This document shows positions 21,901 to 35,626 of a stretch of 64,000 bases of DNA, one piece after another. This DNA is from Bryoerythrophyllum caledonicum (Eukaryota; Streptophyta; Bryopsida; Pottiales; Pottiaceae). Location of the stretch: the NCBI GenBank assembly GCA_963971425.1, contig OZ020521.1, positions 5,473,519 to 5,537,518 of the forward strand. The letters run 5' to 3'. Position 1 is the stretch's first letter. Every line of letters starts with the position of its first letter. The notes beneath the pieces are model-generated. The model was not told the DNA's origin, did not search any database, and saw nothing but the letters and a program-made list of their open reading frames with translations. The translations under genes were made by a program, and so were the position numbers.

Positions 21901-23250
21901 CCACTGAATAGATGATTTTTTTGCCTCATCAACTACACTCGTAGATTGTGTCTGACTCTAGTGGTCCACGCAGGCGTTAAAGGGTTAAAGTCCTTAATCC
22001 GCCCTTGCCACTGACAATATTTGGAATTATTCCCTTAAACTCCACACCGTTAAGTTTAAAGCTTCTCAATAGAACGTTTGGAGGTCTTTCTTGACGCTTG
22101 TCAAGAAAGAAAAACACGCAAGGTAGTGGCAAGTATGTAGAGTGCAAAGCCAAGATCTGTTGAAGAGGCCTATCTATCCTTTTACAACAATGTCCTAATT
22201 AAACATGCTGCCAACATGGCTATCGCCAACCATAATTGCCCTAACCTTGTCTAGTGTAGGCGTATTGTACCTTTGTCGATCTTGACATTGCATAACCAAT
22301 AAACTTCTCGTTGCTCTGTTAAATGATAATGAATACTTTCAAAATTTCGTACGTAAGGTTTCTGCTTTTGTAACATGTTCTGGAGCGACTGCAATGTTTT
22401 GAAGCCAATACCCTAAAAAAATTGTCATTTGGTCATTTAAAGTGGCATGGTTATTGGAAAAATAAAAAATTGCGCAAACTTGCAATTCTCTCTTTATGCT
22501 GGCAAAAGGCTACCCATTCTATGATACAATGCACCTTGAATTTTGAAAATATAGATTTCCGCCTTGGGCAAAGCGTTGTTCAATATATGCTTTCAAAAAA
22601 TGTCAATGCCAAAACGTTGTTGTACACCGAGAGAGATTCTCAGAAGGCTCTAATTAATTGCTTCTCATGTGTCTTCTTGTAGCAAGTGTCGCAATGGTTT
22701 AGGAGGCGTTGTCAATGGTGGAAGCCCAACTTTTCCTTGATCGCAACGAAGTGAAATGGGAATTGGCTTGTGTTGAACCTCTTCTAGTGATGCGCTCTTC
22801 TAGCCAGTGCAAAACGCGACAAGCATCGCATCGGATATTTATTTGTTGAAGTACATGGGAAATTTTGTCAAACACTATCAACCACACGACACGCCAACGG
22901 CAAATCCGAGATTTGACAATTATTCTCTTAGACAACATCACGTCTAGCGGCATAATGACGATTATTATTTTCCGGATCTACCCACCGATTGTCAATTTGA
23001 CGTTTTGCTTGCCTCCTTCGTCGTGTTGCATTATCAACTTCACAATCAACAACTGCGCTTATGGCATGAAGTTCTCGCTTCGGCCACTTTTTGAAAGCTT
23101 GAAGAACTTCATCTTAAGCAACAAACATAACAACTTTCAAAAGGCTTATGAGAGAGGGATTAAGTTTGAGTATTTATGTTCTAGTATTTATAAGAAAATG
23201 TGCAATCATAATATATGTCCACTTGACATGATATTTTATTGATTTTTTGG
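18964..23250 (-). pseudogene. Helitron Rep/helicase, N-terminal and central part (decayed)
   Basis: Minus-strand conceptual reading, in order from 23.2 kb downward. First comes a zinc-type block, INIRCDACRVLHWLEERIT (~22800). A Rep block follows at about 21450-21150: AMAIVRMFGR, then EFHRRVLPQAH, the degenerate LPHAH (HUH) site. FVDNESHQVDNCWIV and YNMHINVKV come at ~20770-20890. A segment corresponding to the Rep-helicase junction, YIDACYVFALRQLGDYLG, lies at 20225-20290. Helicase blocks SRFKIPIEVDP and CTALILWDEALRS (Walker B) lie at 19110-19200, and FVMCGNFKEILHVVPKR at 18964-19020. Many stops and frameshifts are present. A 302-bp MITE is inserted at 21683-21984. The gene continues at 3495-2640 beyond the LINE. 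Confidence 0.8.
21683..21984. mobile_element. TTAA-flanked MITE, family 2
   Basis: 302 bp between TTAA at 21679-21682 and 21985-21988. The ends are CTTTTTAATGCCT and, reverse-complemented, CCCTTTAACGCCT. The interior is clearly homologous to 36826-37086 (shared CAACAAACTACA, GAAATGTACCCA, ACTACACTCGTAGATT or close variants). It is noncoding. Confidence 0.75.
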
Positions 23251-23403
23251 TCTAACTAACTTATAATATTGCATTTTTACTACAATATCTAAAAAACATT
23301 TGAAAGAAATCTTACATGTTATAACAAGATTTTTTTTTAATTTCAAAATCTGCCCAAATCTCAATTGTTTTTCTAAAGAACATTTGGTCCTTCAGGGGTT
23401 AAA
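23251..23403. mobile_element. TTAA MITE fragment (family 1), right end
   Basis: Ends with TTTGGTCCTTCAGGGG followed by TTAA. The inner part contains the complement of the shared TTGGGCAG motif. The left end is not recognisable, so it is truncated or diverged. Confidence 0.45.
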
Positions 23404-24079
23404 ATGGGTTCCTTGAGATGTTTACGAAGGTACTTTTGTGTGCCCATCCTAAGTCAGTCTGAGTTCAATCTTCTTGAACCGACGCTGCCAATCCAATGAT
23501 CCATCATGTATTCTAGTGGATCTATTGATAAAAGTCTACAACCAAGTCTACAATTTGCCCAAAAACTGTGCCAAGCGGCAATATACTTGAATGTCTAAGA
23601 CTCGCTATCTGCTCATTGAAATCAATTGACACCATGGGCACAAAATTAACTTTTGGCTGAAAGCTCGGTGTAGAATCCATCCATTCCCAACTAAAATCAC
23701 TTGATAAAACACTAACTATGTGTGGGAATCCGTTCCCACATGGTGCCGGAAGTTAACCTAAAAAATCTGGCAAAAACAAAAAAAATAGTTAAGTAGATAC
23801 GATAGTCTGTGCTAGAATAAAACCTATAGTCGGTTTGCAAGAATGAAGACGGATGGACCCGACTGAAATCCCTAATTGAGCCTAAAGCTGCGAAACGGAC
23901 AACCGGAGTAGTTAACGGAATTCCGGGATAGGCTGTCATCCGGAACTATCATCCGGAGCTGTCACCATTAGTTGTCATCATGAGCCGTACTAACAGCCAG
24001 ACTACAAAAGGCCGTGACGCGAAGGTAAACTCTTTCTTTTCATTTCTTCTTCGTGTGTTGAGGTTCCACTCCAGTGCTT

Positions 24080-24132
<53 letters not shown>

Positions 24133-24276
24133 TTCTCGCATTTTCCTAACCGCTGGCCATTAGGATTTGTAGTTTAGACGGTTAGAACAGACGTGTGTCC
24201 GTTAAGAAGGGGTTTTTGTAAAGGACGATGCGTGCAGGGACAACCTTGAGAGAACGTGAGGAAGTAGACATACCTG
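23404..24276. other. Intergenic, with CT microsatellite and start of the CCGGA-rich island
   Basis: No gene is supported. TGTGGGAA-TCCG-TTCCCACA at about 23718-23738 is a perfect hairpin with a 4-base loop. CT dinucleotide repeats occupy 24084-24137. From ~23750 the motif CCGGA becomes frequent. A GT donor-like site after ATGAGCCG... (23980-24024) could open an intron for the gag-like ORF, but this is weak. Confidence 0.4.
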
Positions 24277-26334
24277 ATGAAGACGATCCCGATGGCCAAG
24301 AAGAAGAGAACTGACAGAGATGGGCGCGGGAGGCGAGACGAAGAGCCGGCCACTGCGCTCCCATCCTTGACACGGGTTCTTCCAGAAATCTCTGCAGACC
24401 CAGACGAGCACAACCTTCTAAAGGAAAGTCTGAAGGTCATGGGCTGCACCGGCTTGCTCGAAGTCGTCTGGGGCATCCGGGAGGAGGTATATGTCCGGGA
24501 GCTGATAGGCGCTCTGGATCAAAAATACAAGGGGTTGATGCGTGCCCATCCGGAACTGTGGGGAGTTCCGGAATGGACACGTGCATACGACTTCTGGGCC
24601 GGCAGCACCAAGGTGGTGGAACGGCGAGACGAGTTCCTGGCGGTGGAATTTGGGGGTCTAGCTGATCCAAAGGAGGCTACAACATGCAGGATTTACTCCA
24701 CCGGGATGCCCAACTGGTGCTAGGGTTTCTAAACCCTATTTTCCATCTAGAAAAGCCGAAGCGGGCAGTGGCAAAGTGGGCCTGCACGTTCCTCGGAGCA
24801 CTCCGGGGAAAGATTGCCGTAGACCGGGGGACATTTACGAGCGAAATGATCAACCGGCTCGTGGCCAACCTCTAGACGGTGAAGAGATCGGCAACCCCCT
24901 GCTTCCTACGTGGTACATCTCTACTTCCATCATCAACAGCTCACCCAGACGGAGTAGAGGCAGTACGACAAAGTCCTCAGCCTCCAGAGTACGGAGGTGA
25001 AGAATCAGAGGAAGAATCCGGAGGAGCAGCGGATCCCATGCCGGAACCAACAACCGCGGACACTCCGGAAGAAGACCGGAGGACTCAAAAGAGGCCTCGA
25101 GGGAAGGAGCTAGAGTCCGGACATCTGTAGTTCATCCGCATCATCCGGAGAAGACGAGTTTGGGGCGTCAGCTGAAGCCAACCGGAAGAGGAGGAAGGTT
25201 GACCCAGAAGACTCTAAGGCTCAGCTGAAGGAGATGGATGATCTCCTGCCCGAGGTCGACTAGAGAATGGCCGCCCTGAAGGAGACCAACTTCATCGTGA
25301 CAACCGGTGTAGCGCAGGTCTTCCGGAGTCTAGAAGTCGACCGGCTGGAAGACGCCATCAACCGTGTAGAGGATCTCCGGAGAAAGGAGGGGGACACGAA
25401 GGTGTTGCACCTTCAGATCTCCACCATGTACAAAGCCAACACGGAGATGGAAAAGAAGGTAGCGTACCTTCGCCAGAAGACAATGCTGGCGGTGGTGGCC
25501 CGGAAACAGGTGGAGGCAAAAGCCAATGAATCGGCAGCTGCCCTGATGGACGTCCGGGAGGTCCTGAAGTTTCCGGTAGACAAGGTCAACTGGAGCCATC
25601 TCTTCACCAAATTGGTGGAGAAAGAGACTAAGGTGACCATGGCCAACATCATCCGGTTTCTCCTTGATCAAGCGGAGAAGATGGGCCAGACCTGGGAGCA
25701 GATGCAGTTGTTGGTGAGCAACATCACTCTAGCAAATCCGGAGCACCAATTGGCTCAAGTACCGGACGACTTCATGACTCCAGGGCGGACCATAGCTCCT
25801 CCGGAACCACCACAGCCCAAGTCAACTCCAGCTCCGGGTACCTCCACCAATCGGGAGACCCTCGATACTCCATCGCCCCGGACACCGGCTGAAGGCATCG
25901 TATCTTCCAACCCGAGTACGGGTGAGATACTGAAGAACCTTCCGGATCTGCTGACGCCACCAACCATGCGTCTGCCAGATCTTCCATCGGAAGTCGATCT
26001 CCATGCACCACCGAAGTCCGTGTCTCGGAGATTGGCGCCCGGAACTGGGAGTCCCTCCGGAAGCTACATGTATTTGGTCCAGGAGACCAAGTTAGCTTCC
26101 GAGCCGCAACAACCAACACCTCCAGTTCCGGAAGGTTCACCGGAACAGCCACCTCCCCCTCCAAATTCCAGAACTCTGGCGGCTAGGGTTTCTCTAGCAG
26201 CTGGACCGTGGACCTAGAAGACCAACACTTTGCTGGAAACAGCAAAGAAGGCCAAGAACAAGCAGCGGGCTCGGCTGGAGATCTCCCCCTCACGTCAAAG
26301 TGGGAGAAATCGGGCACCAGGTGCTCAGACTTAG
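24277..26334 (+). pseudogene. Gag-like ORF of an unidentified mobile element, broken by TAGs and frameshifts
   Basis: One coding unit can be followed through 24277-24675, a 1-nt frameshift, 24684-25120, a second shift near 25125, then 25130-26334. In-frame stops are TAG at 24873, 25261 and 26215; the reading continues sensibly beyond each (for example KTNTLLETAKKAKNKQRARL after the last). The N-terminal part is globular (LLEVVWGIREEVYVRELIGA, FLNPIFHLEKPKRAVAKWAC). An acidic Ser/Glu linker and a basic NRKRRKV stretch follow. A helical, probably coiled-coil region (residues around KVLHLQISTMYKANTEMEKK) precedes a long Pro-rich tail. I do not recognise the family; plant retrotransposon gag-like proteins are the nearest analogy. 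The sequence is GC-rich and full of CCGGA, unlike its surroundings. Confidence 0.5.
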
Positions 26335-27711
26335 GTTAGTTTAGGTGTAGCATTTTTGGGCTTAGATTTCGGACCAGCAGCGATTAACGATGGGGCTCCA
26401 AGTGCACCCGGCTGTTGACAAAGTCGACTGTCACTTTTTGTAGTTAGGATAGGAACTCCGGAGCCGGAAGCTTTTTCGAGATTATAGGATCTGAGATCCA
26501 ATCTGGAACTTTTCCGGATTTCTCAAATCTTTTTGATAAGATCTAGCGGATTTCTAGTAGATATGGTAGGAAGACTAAGTTCAGAAGGAACGTAGTTAGT
26601 ACTTAGGAGTGGAGTTTGGGGGAAAAACCCCTTATCTTGTCTTTCTCACTTTGAAAAATACGCCGCTCCTTCGTACTAGACTTGCAACCTCGTACTTTTG
26701 GTGTCGAGTATAGACTTAGTGAGTGACAGATCCATTCTTGTGTGTGTGTGTTTGTGTAAGTATCCCTCTGGAGTGGCGTGATAACTAGTTCGCTAAGAGA
26801 GAAACCGGTCAGGATCCGTATCAGGAGATCGCTTGGGAGAGCTGGACGACTATTGCAGAGGAGTGTTTGGTAGTCTCCAGGGTCCGGAAGTAGCCATGAG
26901 GGGAAGGGATGAACTACAGAGGTGTTCCTTGTAATCTCTTGGAAACGGAAGAATCCGTGTTAACCTGGATTTCGGTCAAAGCCGGAGTTTTCCCCCAACA
27001 TAGGAAAAAGTCTGATGCGTAGGTTTAGACGGAACACTTATGGCGAGTAGTAACATCCGCTCCGGAGAATCACAATTGCACTTACCGGAATGTCGTTGTA
27101 GTCCGTACTTGTCTCTATGTAACCGCATCCGGAAGGCCATCCGGATGTCGTGAGAGTCTAAGTCTAGCAACAGCCATCGAATCACCGGTTAGCAGAGTAG
27201 GGAGAGTGGTGTCCGGTCACTATAAGTTCCGGGCAGTGGATGTCTAGCCACTTAAAGTCACAAGGCAGTGGGAAATCCAGCCACTAACACAAAACAGGAT
27301 CAGTGGACTTCGGCCACTCGCTTAAAAACTCCAAAAGACTCTCTGAGGAGGAACATAGACAAATCAAACTACCCTCCAGACTTCCGGAAACTATTTCCGG
27401 AAGCCGTTGGACAAAATCCGGACTCCGAAAGGATCCGGATCCATAATACATAAGCAAAGAGAATAGCTAACCCTTGAACGATTAGTGTGGTAGTTTAGTT
27501 ATTGGGAATATTTGGAAAAGAACATTAGGTCTCTGTGGGAACGAAACCGGAGCGATTACTTTGGAAGCATTTAATGACGATTAGGTGCATTCCGGAGGAA
27601 TATTGTCTCTACGAACTGCAACACTATGTGAGGACGAACTCCAAACGATCTTGATTCTCCTACCAATCCCGTCCCCTACCACTACTACAACCAATGTCGT
27701 TTTTCATTGCG
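26335..27711. other. Noncoding tail of the CCGGA-rich island
   Basis: No long frame. CCGGA/TCCGG stays frequent to ~27600 and then stops, so the compositional island spans about 23.75-27.6 kb. TGTGGGAACG near 27537 resembles the half-site of the 23718 hairpin. These may mark the two edges of one element, but I could not define terminal repeats. Confidence 0.35.
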
Positions 27712-27892
27712 CACTACAAGGAACCCTGTCGTTTTTCATTCAGAAGTGTTGCTCTTCACTCACTAAATGTCGCTCTTCACTCTCTAATAATCGGAAAAGC
27801 ATTTACTTTTTTGACCTTTGTGACCTACCTGACTCCCTTGCTCAGAAAATCCTCAAAATAGTACATGAAAAACGATAGGGTTCCTTGTAGTG
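27712..27892. mobile_element. Small CACTA-like MITE
   Basis: 181 bp with 28-bp inverted termini starting CACTACAAGGAACCCT, one mismatch between the arms (GTCG versus ATCG). CACTACAAG is the usual terminus of CACTA (En/Spm) elements. A 3-bp duplication is not evident (GCG left, TGT right). Noncoding. 27893-28162 beyond it shows nothing recognisable. Confidence 0.65.
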
Positions 27893-28169
27893 TGTAACAA
27901 GGATCGTAACGCACACTAAATTGGGCATCACTAGATTACACTCAAAAGTGACCAAAATAATCCCCTTAAAGAGCTCTCTCTATATTTGGAATTGTACATT
28001 CACCTCAATTTCAAGCGAGGTGATACGATACAAAATTGTAAACCAACCGATTCCTGAAAGTTTATAGCCAGAATACACACAGACATGGCACCAAAAGCAA
28101 AAAGTGAAGATCTACACCTAGAACCATGCTACAATGTTTCTAAAGATGAATGTGAAGCAACCCTTATTT

Positions 28170-28607
28170 TTTTTGTTTGAGTGGGATAGCCATAGTGGCT
28201 ATAGAGGCCAGGGAGCTGTAGCACTTCTAACTTTCTCCTAAAACCATACAAAACCAAAATTTATCCATAAATATCCATTTTGGAAAATTCATCTCCATAA
28301 AAAAAGAATTGTACATCCTTTTTGGCGATAGGATGGAGTCCCAGTTGTTCATTAGTGGCAATGTAGCAACGGCCATCAATGAAGTTTTGGCGACATGAAA
28401 TCACAAATTTTCCACTTTTTGGGGGAATATTCATTTTCGTAAAAAAAAAACTTTGCAATTTGGCTCTAGATCGACAAAAAAATAAGGACTAGTGTGAAGG
28501 ATCACGAACAACTCATCACAAGAGAGAATGTGGAGGAGAAGTTGGTCGGGTACTGATGAGAAGCAGCGGACGTTGGCTCGGGCGTGAAGAATGTGGAGAA
28601 ACCTTTA
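28170..28607 (+). repeat. Segmental duplicate upstream of OBGC, copy 1
   Basis: Shares with 29216-29660, in the same order, GTGGGATAGCCA, GAGCTGTAGCACTTCT, CATCCTTTTTGGCGATAGGA, TGTTCATTAGTGGCAAT, GGTCGGGTAC and GGCGTGAAGAATGT. The piece containing TTTTTGGCGATAGGATGGAG also occurs near 46160. Copy 1 has insertions relative to copy 2, and copy 2 repeats the middle part twice. Confidence 0.75.
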
Positions 28608-29215
28608 GGGGCGGTTTACACTACGGACGAAGAACTCGTCCCATGACCCTCTTAAATTTGTGATTGGCTCCATCAACTCGTCCCGGGATGACTTGGGTTT
28701 ACACTAGAAGGAAAAAAGAAAAGTGACCAAAGGAGTTGAGGTCCTCGAAAGGCCTAGAAATAGGCCTAGTGGATAGTGTTGGAGGGTCCCCCGGATTCTG
28801 CGGTAAGAGAGGCTAAATGGGTTCTCTTGTTGCTGAAACGAGGAGACCATGGGCCTGAAATGTTGTTTTATTATTTTTAAATTGGTTTTATTTTTATTTT
28901 TGGGAAGGGGGCCCAATGTTACTGTAGATACAATGGCGGCCACCCTTTTTGACTTTTTGGCTTGTTTTATTTTCTTTGTTATTTAAGGAAATACTGCCCT
29001 TTTGAGGTTTTCATTAAAAAAATCAGCACGCCCACTTTTTAGTACATGGTCATTCCTCCCGGTCCAAGTTCGGTTTACACTTAGTGAGAGGCCTAAGGGC
29101 TTTAAAAATGACATTTTTATGAAGTGTGACCATGGAAGTGTGACCATGAAGTGTGACCATGGAATTAATCAATTTTCCTTGGTCACGGCTCTTGGTCTAT
29201 AGTGTAAACCGCCCC
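28608..29215. mobile_element. PIF/Harbinger-like MITE, 608 bp
   Basis: Terminal inverted repeats GGGGCGGTTTACACTA and its complement, with a 3-bp direct duplication TTA on both sides (28605-28607, 29216-29218). A TTA or TAA target and G-rich ends fit the PIF/Harbinger (Tourist) class. Noncoding. It sits between the two halves of the duplicated segment upstream of OBGC. The motif GTGACCATG repeats three times at about 29120-29163. Confidence 0.75.
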
Positions 29216-29660
29216 TTATTTTGTTGTTTTAGTGGGATAGCCACAGAGGCCATAGAGCTGTAGCACTTCTGGCTTTCTCCTGGAACTATACAAAACCAAA
29301 ATTTCTCCATAAATATCCATTTTGGAGAATTCATTTCCATAAACATAGAATTGCACATCCTTTTTGGCGATAGGATGGAGTCCCAGAGCAGTAGCACTTC
29401 TGGCTTTCTCCTGAAACCACACAATACCAAAATTTCTCCATAAAAATCCATTTTAGAGACTTCATCTCTATAAACATAGAATTGCACATCCTTTTTGGCG
29501 ATAGGATGGAGTCCCAACTGTTCATTAGTGGCAATATGGCGATATAGCAACGGCCATCAATGAGAGAGAATGTGGATGAATGTGGGGGAGAATTGGTCGG
29601 GTACCAATGAGAAGCGGCGGAAGTTGGGGCGTGAAGAATGTCGAGCAAAGCGTCGGGGAG
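29216..29660 (+). repeat. Segmental duplicate upstream of OBGC, copy 2
   Basis: See copy 1 at 28170-28607. The inner ~140-bp unit (TTTCTCCT...GGATGGAGTCCCA) is itself tandemly repeated here, at about 29270-29385 and 29400-29518. The copy ends ~210 bp before the OBGC start codon and probably includes promoter sequence. Confidence 0.65.
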
Positions 29661-29730
29661 GCCACTAAACCCAGAACCCCTCTTATCCACAACGGCAGGG
29701 TTTTAGGGAGGTTTTCGACAGCCCGACGCG

Positions 29731-29828
29731 CAGCAGCCGCAGCAGCAGGAGCAGCATCAGCAGCAGGAGCAGGAGCAGCATCAGCAGCAGGAGCAGGAGC
29801 AGCAGTAGGAGCAGCAGCAGCAGCAGCG
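29731..29828 (+). repeat. CAG-type microsatellite in the OBGC 5' UTR
   Basis: An imperfect GCAGCAGGAGCAGGAGCAGC array interspersed with CATCAGCAGC, ending ~40 bp upstream of the ATG at 29871. It is probably transcribed as 5' UTR. Confidence 0.7.
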
Positions 29829-29870
29829 GGGTTTGAGTAGTGGGAGAGGGTGTTTCGTTCTGCGACAAGG

Positions 29871-33240
<3,370 letters not shown>

Positions 33241-33977
33241 CTGCAAATTTGCATCCATGGTCAGTCCCTCTCTCTTGACTTGCAGGAAGACAATTACCTA
33301 GCAGTAGTGTAAATTGCGATATTCTTTTATAGAAAAATCTGTACAATGTATCACTCAATATCTCCATTAATTTACCGTATACCGATCATTTATCAAGCAT
33401 TCCTTGTGCTCGATATATTGGTTCACGATTGCTACGGGCTACATCTTGTGCACCTGCATATCATACATAATTCCACTTGCTAATCGCTTCTGTAAATGCA
33501 ACTTGGATCGATGCTAGCCTCAAGTCTCGAGGAATTGTTGTGTTCAATGGTGGCTTAATGTCAATTAGCGCTTCAGTTTCACGCTTGCATCATTGGTTGT
33601 GACATGACAAATGAAGAACGTAATTTTCTTTCTAATCATATTGTTAAGTTGCATGTTCTCAACCTGATGGTTCTGGAAATCTCTTGATAAGAGTTGTTTT
33701 TTGTCACATGAAGAATCAAGATGATACCCCCAGAATATTTGATGAATATGGCTTACACTTGGTAGAGTGAAGATTTTTACAGTTCTAGAACCAAATTTGT
33801 CTTTGACACGATTACTGAAAGTTATATGTGAGATGGGAGAAGTAGAGAAATGTTTGTTACATTTATGACAAATCTTTGATGTCAGGAGTCATTAAATGCT
33901 CAACCTGAAAATACATAGACCAAAACCGCTCACTCGGCTTAAAAGTAAAAGTGGTTAAAAGTATCAATAATAGCCGA
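33241..33977. other. 3' flank of OBGC
   Basis: AT-rich 3' UTR and intergenic sequence, with no further coding exon seen. Confidence 0.5.
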
Positions 33978-33979
33978 TA

Positions 33980-35442
33980 CAGTCTAAACTCTTTATATGT
34001 TATAGGCCGGGATCAAAAAAATCATAACACATATAGTTTTATAATAACAAATAACACTCAAGGCTGGTTTACATTAGGCCTGGGGTCAGATGGAAGGCCG
34101 GCCGGATTTGCCTTCAATTCGGCCTCCAATCCGGCCCCAATTCTTCCATCCGGCCCCAAATAATGTAAAACATTGAGGCCGGATTCTAGGGCTGGGTTTC
34201 AAATTCATCATCTTGGCCCTAGTCAATGTAAAGTGTTGGGGCCGGATTCTAAGGCTAAATTTCCAATTTTTAAGTGTCTTTAAAATTCTTAGATTTTCAT
34301 AAGGCTCAACTAAAAATTATAGAAGCACATGTGTCAAGCTTTTGTCTTTGTTTCTTTCCTAGTTTAAAGAAAAATAGGTTTCACATGTTTACTTTATGTG
34401 TTTTCTTTCCTTACTACATTTTTAAAAAATAAAATAAGAGTATTTTTTATATTTTCATAAAATTTTCCCCTTTTCTCTTATTTTTTAAAGGTAAAAAATA
34501 AAAGAGAGTTTTTTTCATATATATGCAACTTCTAATTCCTCTTCCTATTTTGACTATTGGAAAAAAGATTTTTATTTACTTTATTTGACCAAGTCCCTTT
34601 TTTTGGGTACATATCCAAAAAGAAGGAGTATTTTTACTTTTTCAAAAATAAAAAATAAAAAAATCGATTTTTTAAAAATAAATAAGTAAAATATCGAATT
34701 TTTTTTCAGATTTTTTTTTTGAAATTAAAAACTATTTTTTCGAAATAAAAAATAAAAATTTTAGAATATAAATATAAAAAATATATATTTTTAAAAAAAT
34801 TTATTAATTGATGGTAGGGATTTTGAAGGATCCAACAGAGGAACCGAATCCGGCCCTAGATGGGAGTTTGGGCCAACCCAAACCTCGTCCCGATTGCTCC
34901 CTTGGGGCCAGAAAGTTTGGCGCCAAAACCATGCCACCTAAGGCGACACGTAGGATGAAATGTAGTTCCGGCCGGTCCCAAGTATAAAGCTCTTGGGTTG
35001 GATTTTGAGAGATTGAGAGACCCTATTGGTTGAAACTTGGAGACTTCTGGGCGGCCCTCAATCGGGCCCCAAGTATAAACCGGCCCTCATAAAACGTGAT
35101 CTCAATAATTAGTAACATTTCCATCCAAGGGATGAGAATATAGATCTATCAAGCCAATTTTCATCCAAAATAATAATTCCAAACCCAAAACTGTGTTGTA
35201 TCCGCTAGTTACATTGCCCTACACTACGTTTTATTGCCACTACTATCATTTACTACGCCATAATTTCTCTGATTATTCCAACTATAATATTTATAAAAGT
35301 AAAATTAATGAAGCAGGGAGCGAGACATCTCATAACACTTAACATATAATACTTCATAGAATGAATTTTTAGAGAACGTCATTTTCATAACATTTATGAG
35401 ATTACAACACAAAAAGAGGTAACGTATAAAGAGTTTAGACTA
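33980..35442. mobile_element. Pogo/Emigrant-like MITE carrying a nested insertion
   Basis: The left end is CAGTCTAAACTCTTTATA and the right end, complemented, is TAGTCTAAACTCTTTATA. A TA duplication lies on both sides (33978-33979, 35443-35444). The terminal motif and the following GGGATCAAAAAAATC resemble plant pogo-derived elements (Emigrant/Lemi type, TIR CAGTAAAACCTCTATA). The net length without the inner element is ~435 bp. Noncoding. Confidence 0.75.
34061..35086. mobile_element. PIF/Harbinger-like element nested in the pogo-like MITE
   Basis: 1,026 bp with ends AGGCTGGTTTACATTAGG and, complemented, GGGCCGGTTTATACTTGG, flanked by TCA at 34058-34060 and 35087-35089. The core GG..GGTTTA resembles the terminus of the 28608-29215 element, so the two are probably related families. 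GGCC-rich near both ends and extremely A/T-rich in the middle. Noncoding. Confidence 0.65.
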
Positions 35443-35552
35443 TATGGAGCTTTTCAAAAGATGGTTTATAGAGCCTACTGGACTTAAAAAGTAAAAGTGA
35501 TTGTTCATATTCATGAATATATCTCAATATCGACCATTCCTGGCGTGACATG

Positions 35553-35626
35553 TGGAGACGCCAGGTATCGATCTCGGGTCCTTCTTGCTTGCAAAGCGAG
35601 CACGCTCTCATTTGAGCTACACCCTC
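35553..35626 (-). tRNA. Degenerate tRNA-Ala(TGC)-like sequence, probable pseudogene or SINE head
   Basis: The minus strand reads GAGGGTGTAGCTC at the acceptor/D-arm, a D stem GCTC/GAGC, and an anticodon loop TTTGCAA (TGC, alanine). The stem CTCGC/GCAAG has one mismatch. A T-loop-like GATCGATA and CGTCTCCA at the 3' end complete it. The T stem does not pair well and there is an extra base or two before the anticodon stem. It may be the head of a tRNA-derived SINE rather than a working gene. Confidence 0.4.

Noticed and set aside
23980..24177. Short gene with a Ser/Leu-rich tail near 24 kb
   Set aside because: The tail is a CT microsatellite; only a possible short 5' exon (23980-24024) remains and it has no independent support.
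24202..24670. Overlapping minus-strand frames opposite the gag-like ORF
   Set aside because: They are shadows of the plus-strand coding frame, with no domains.
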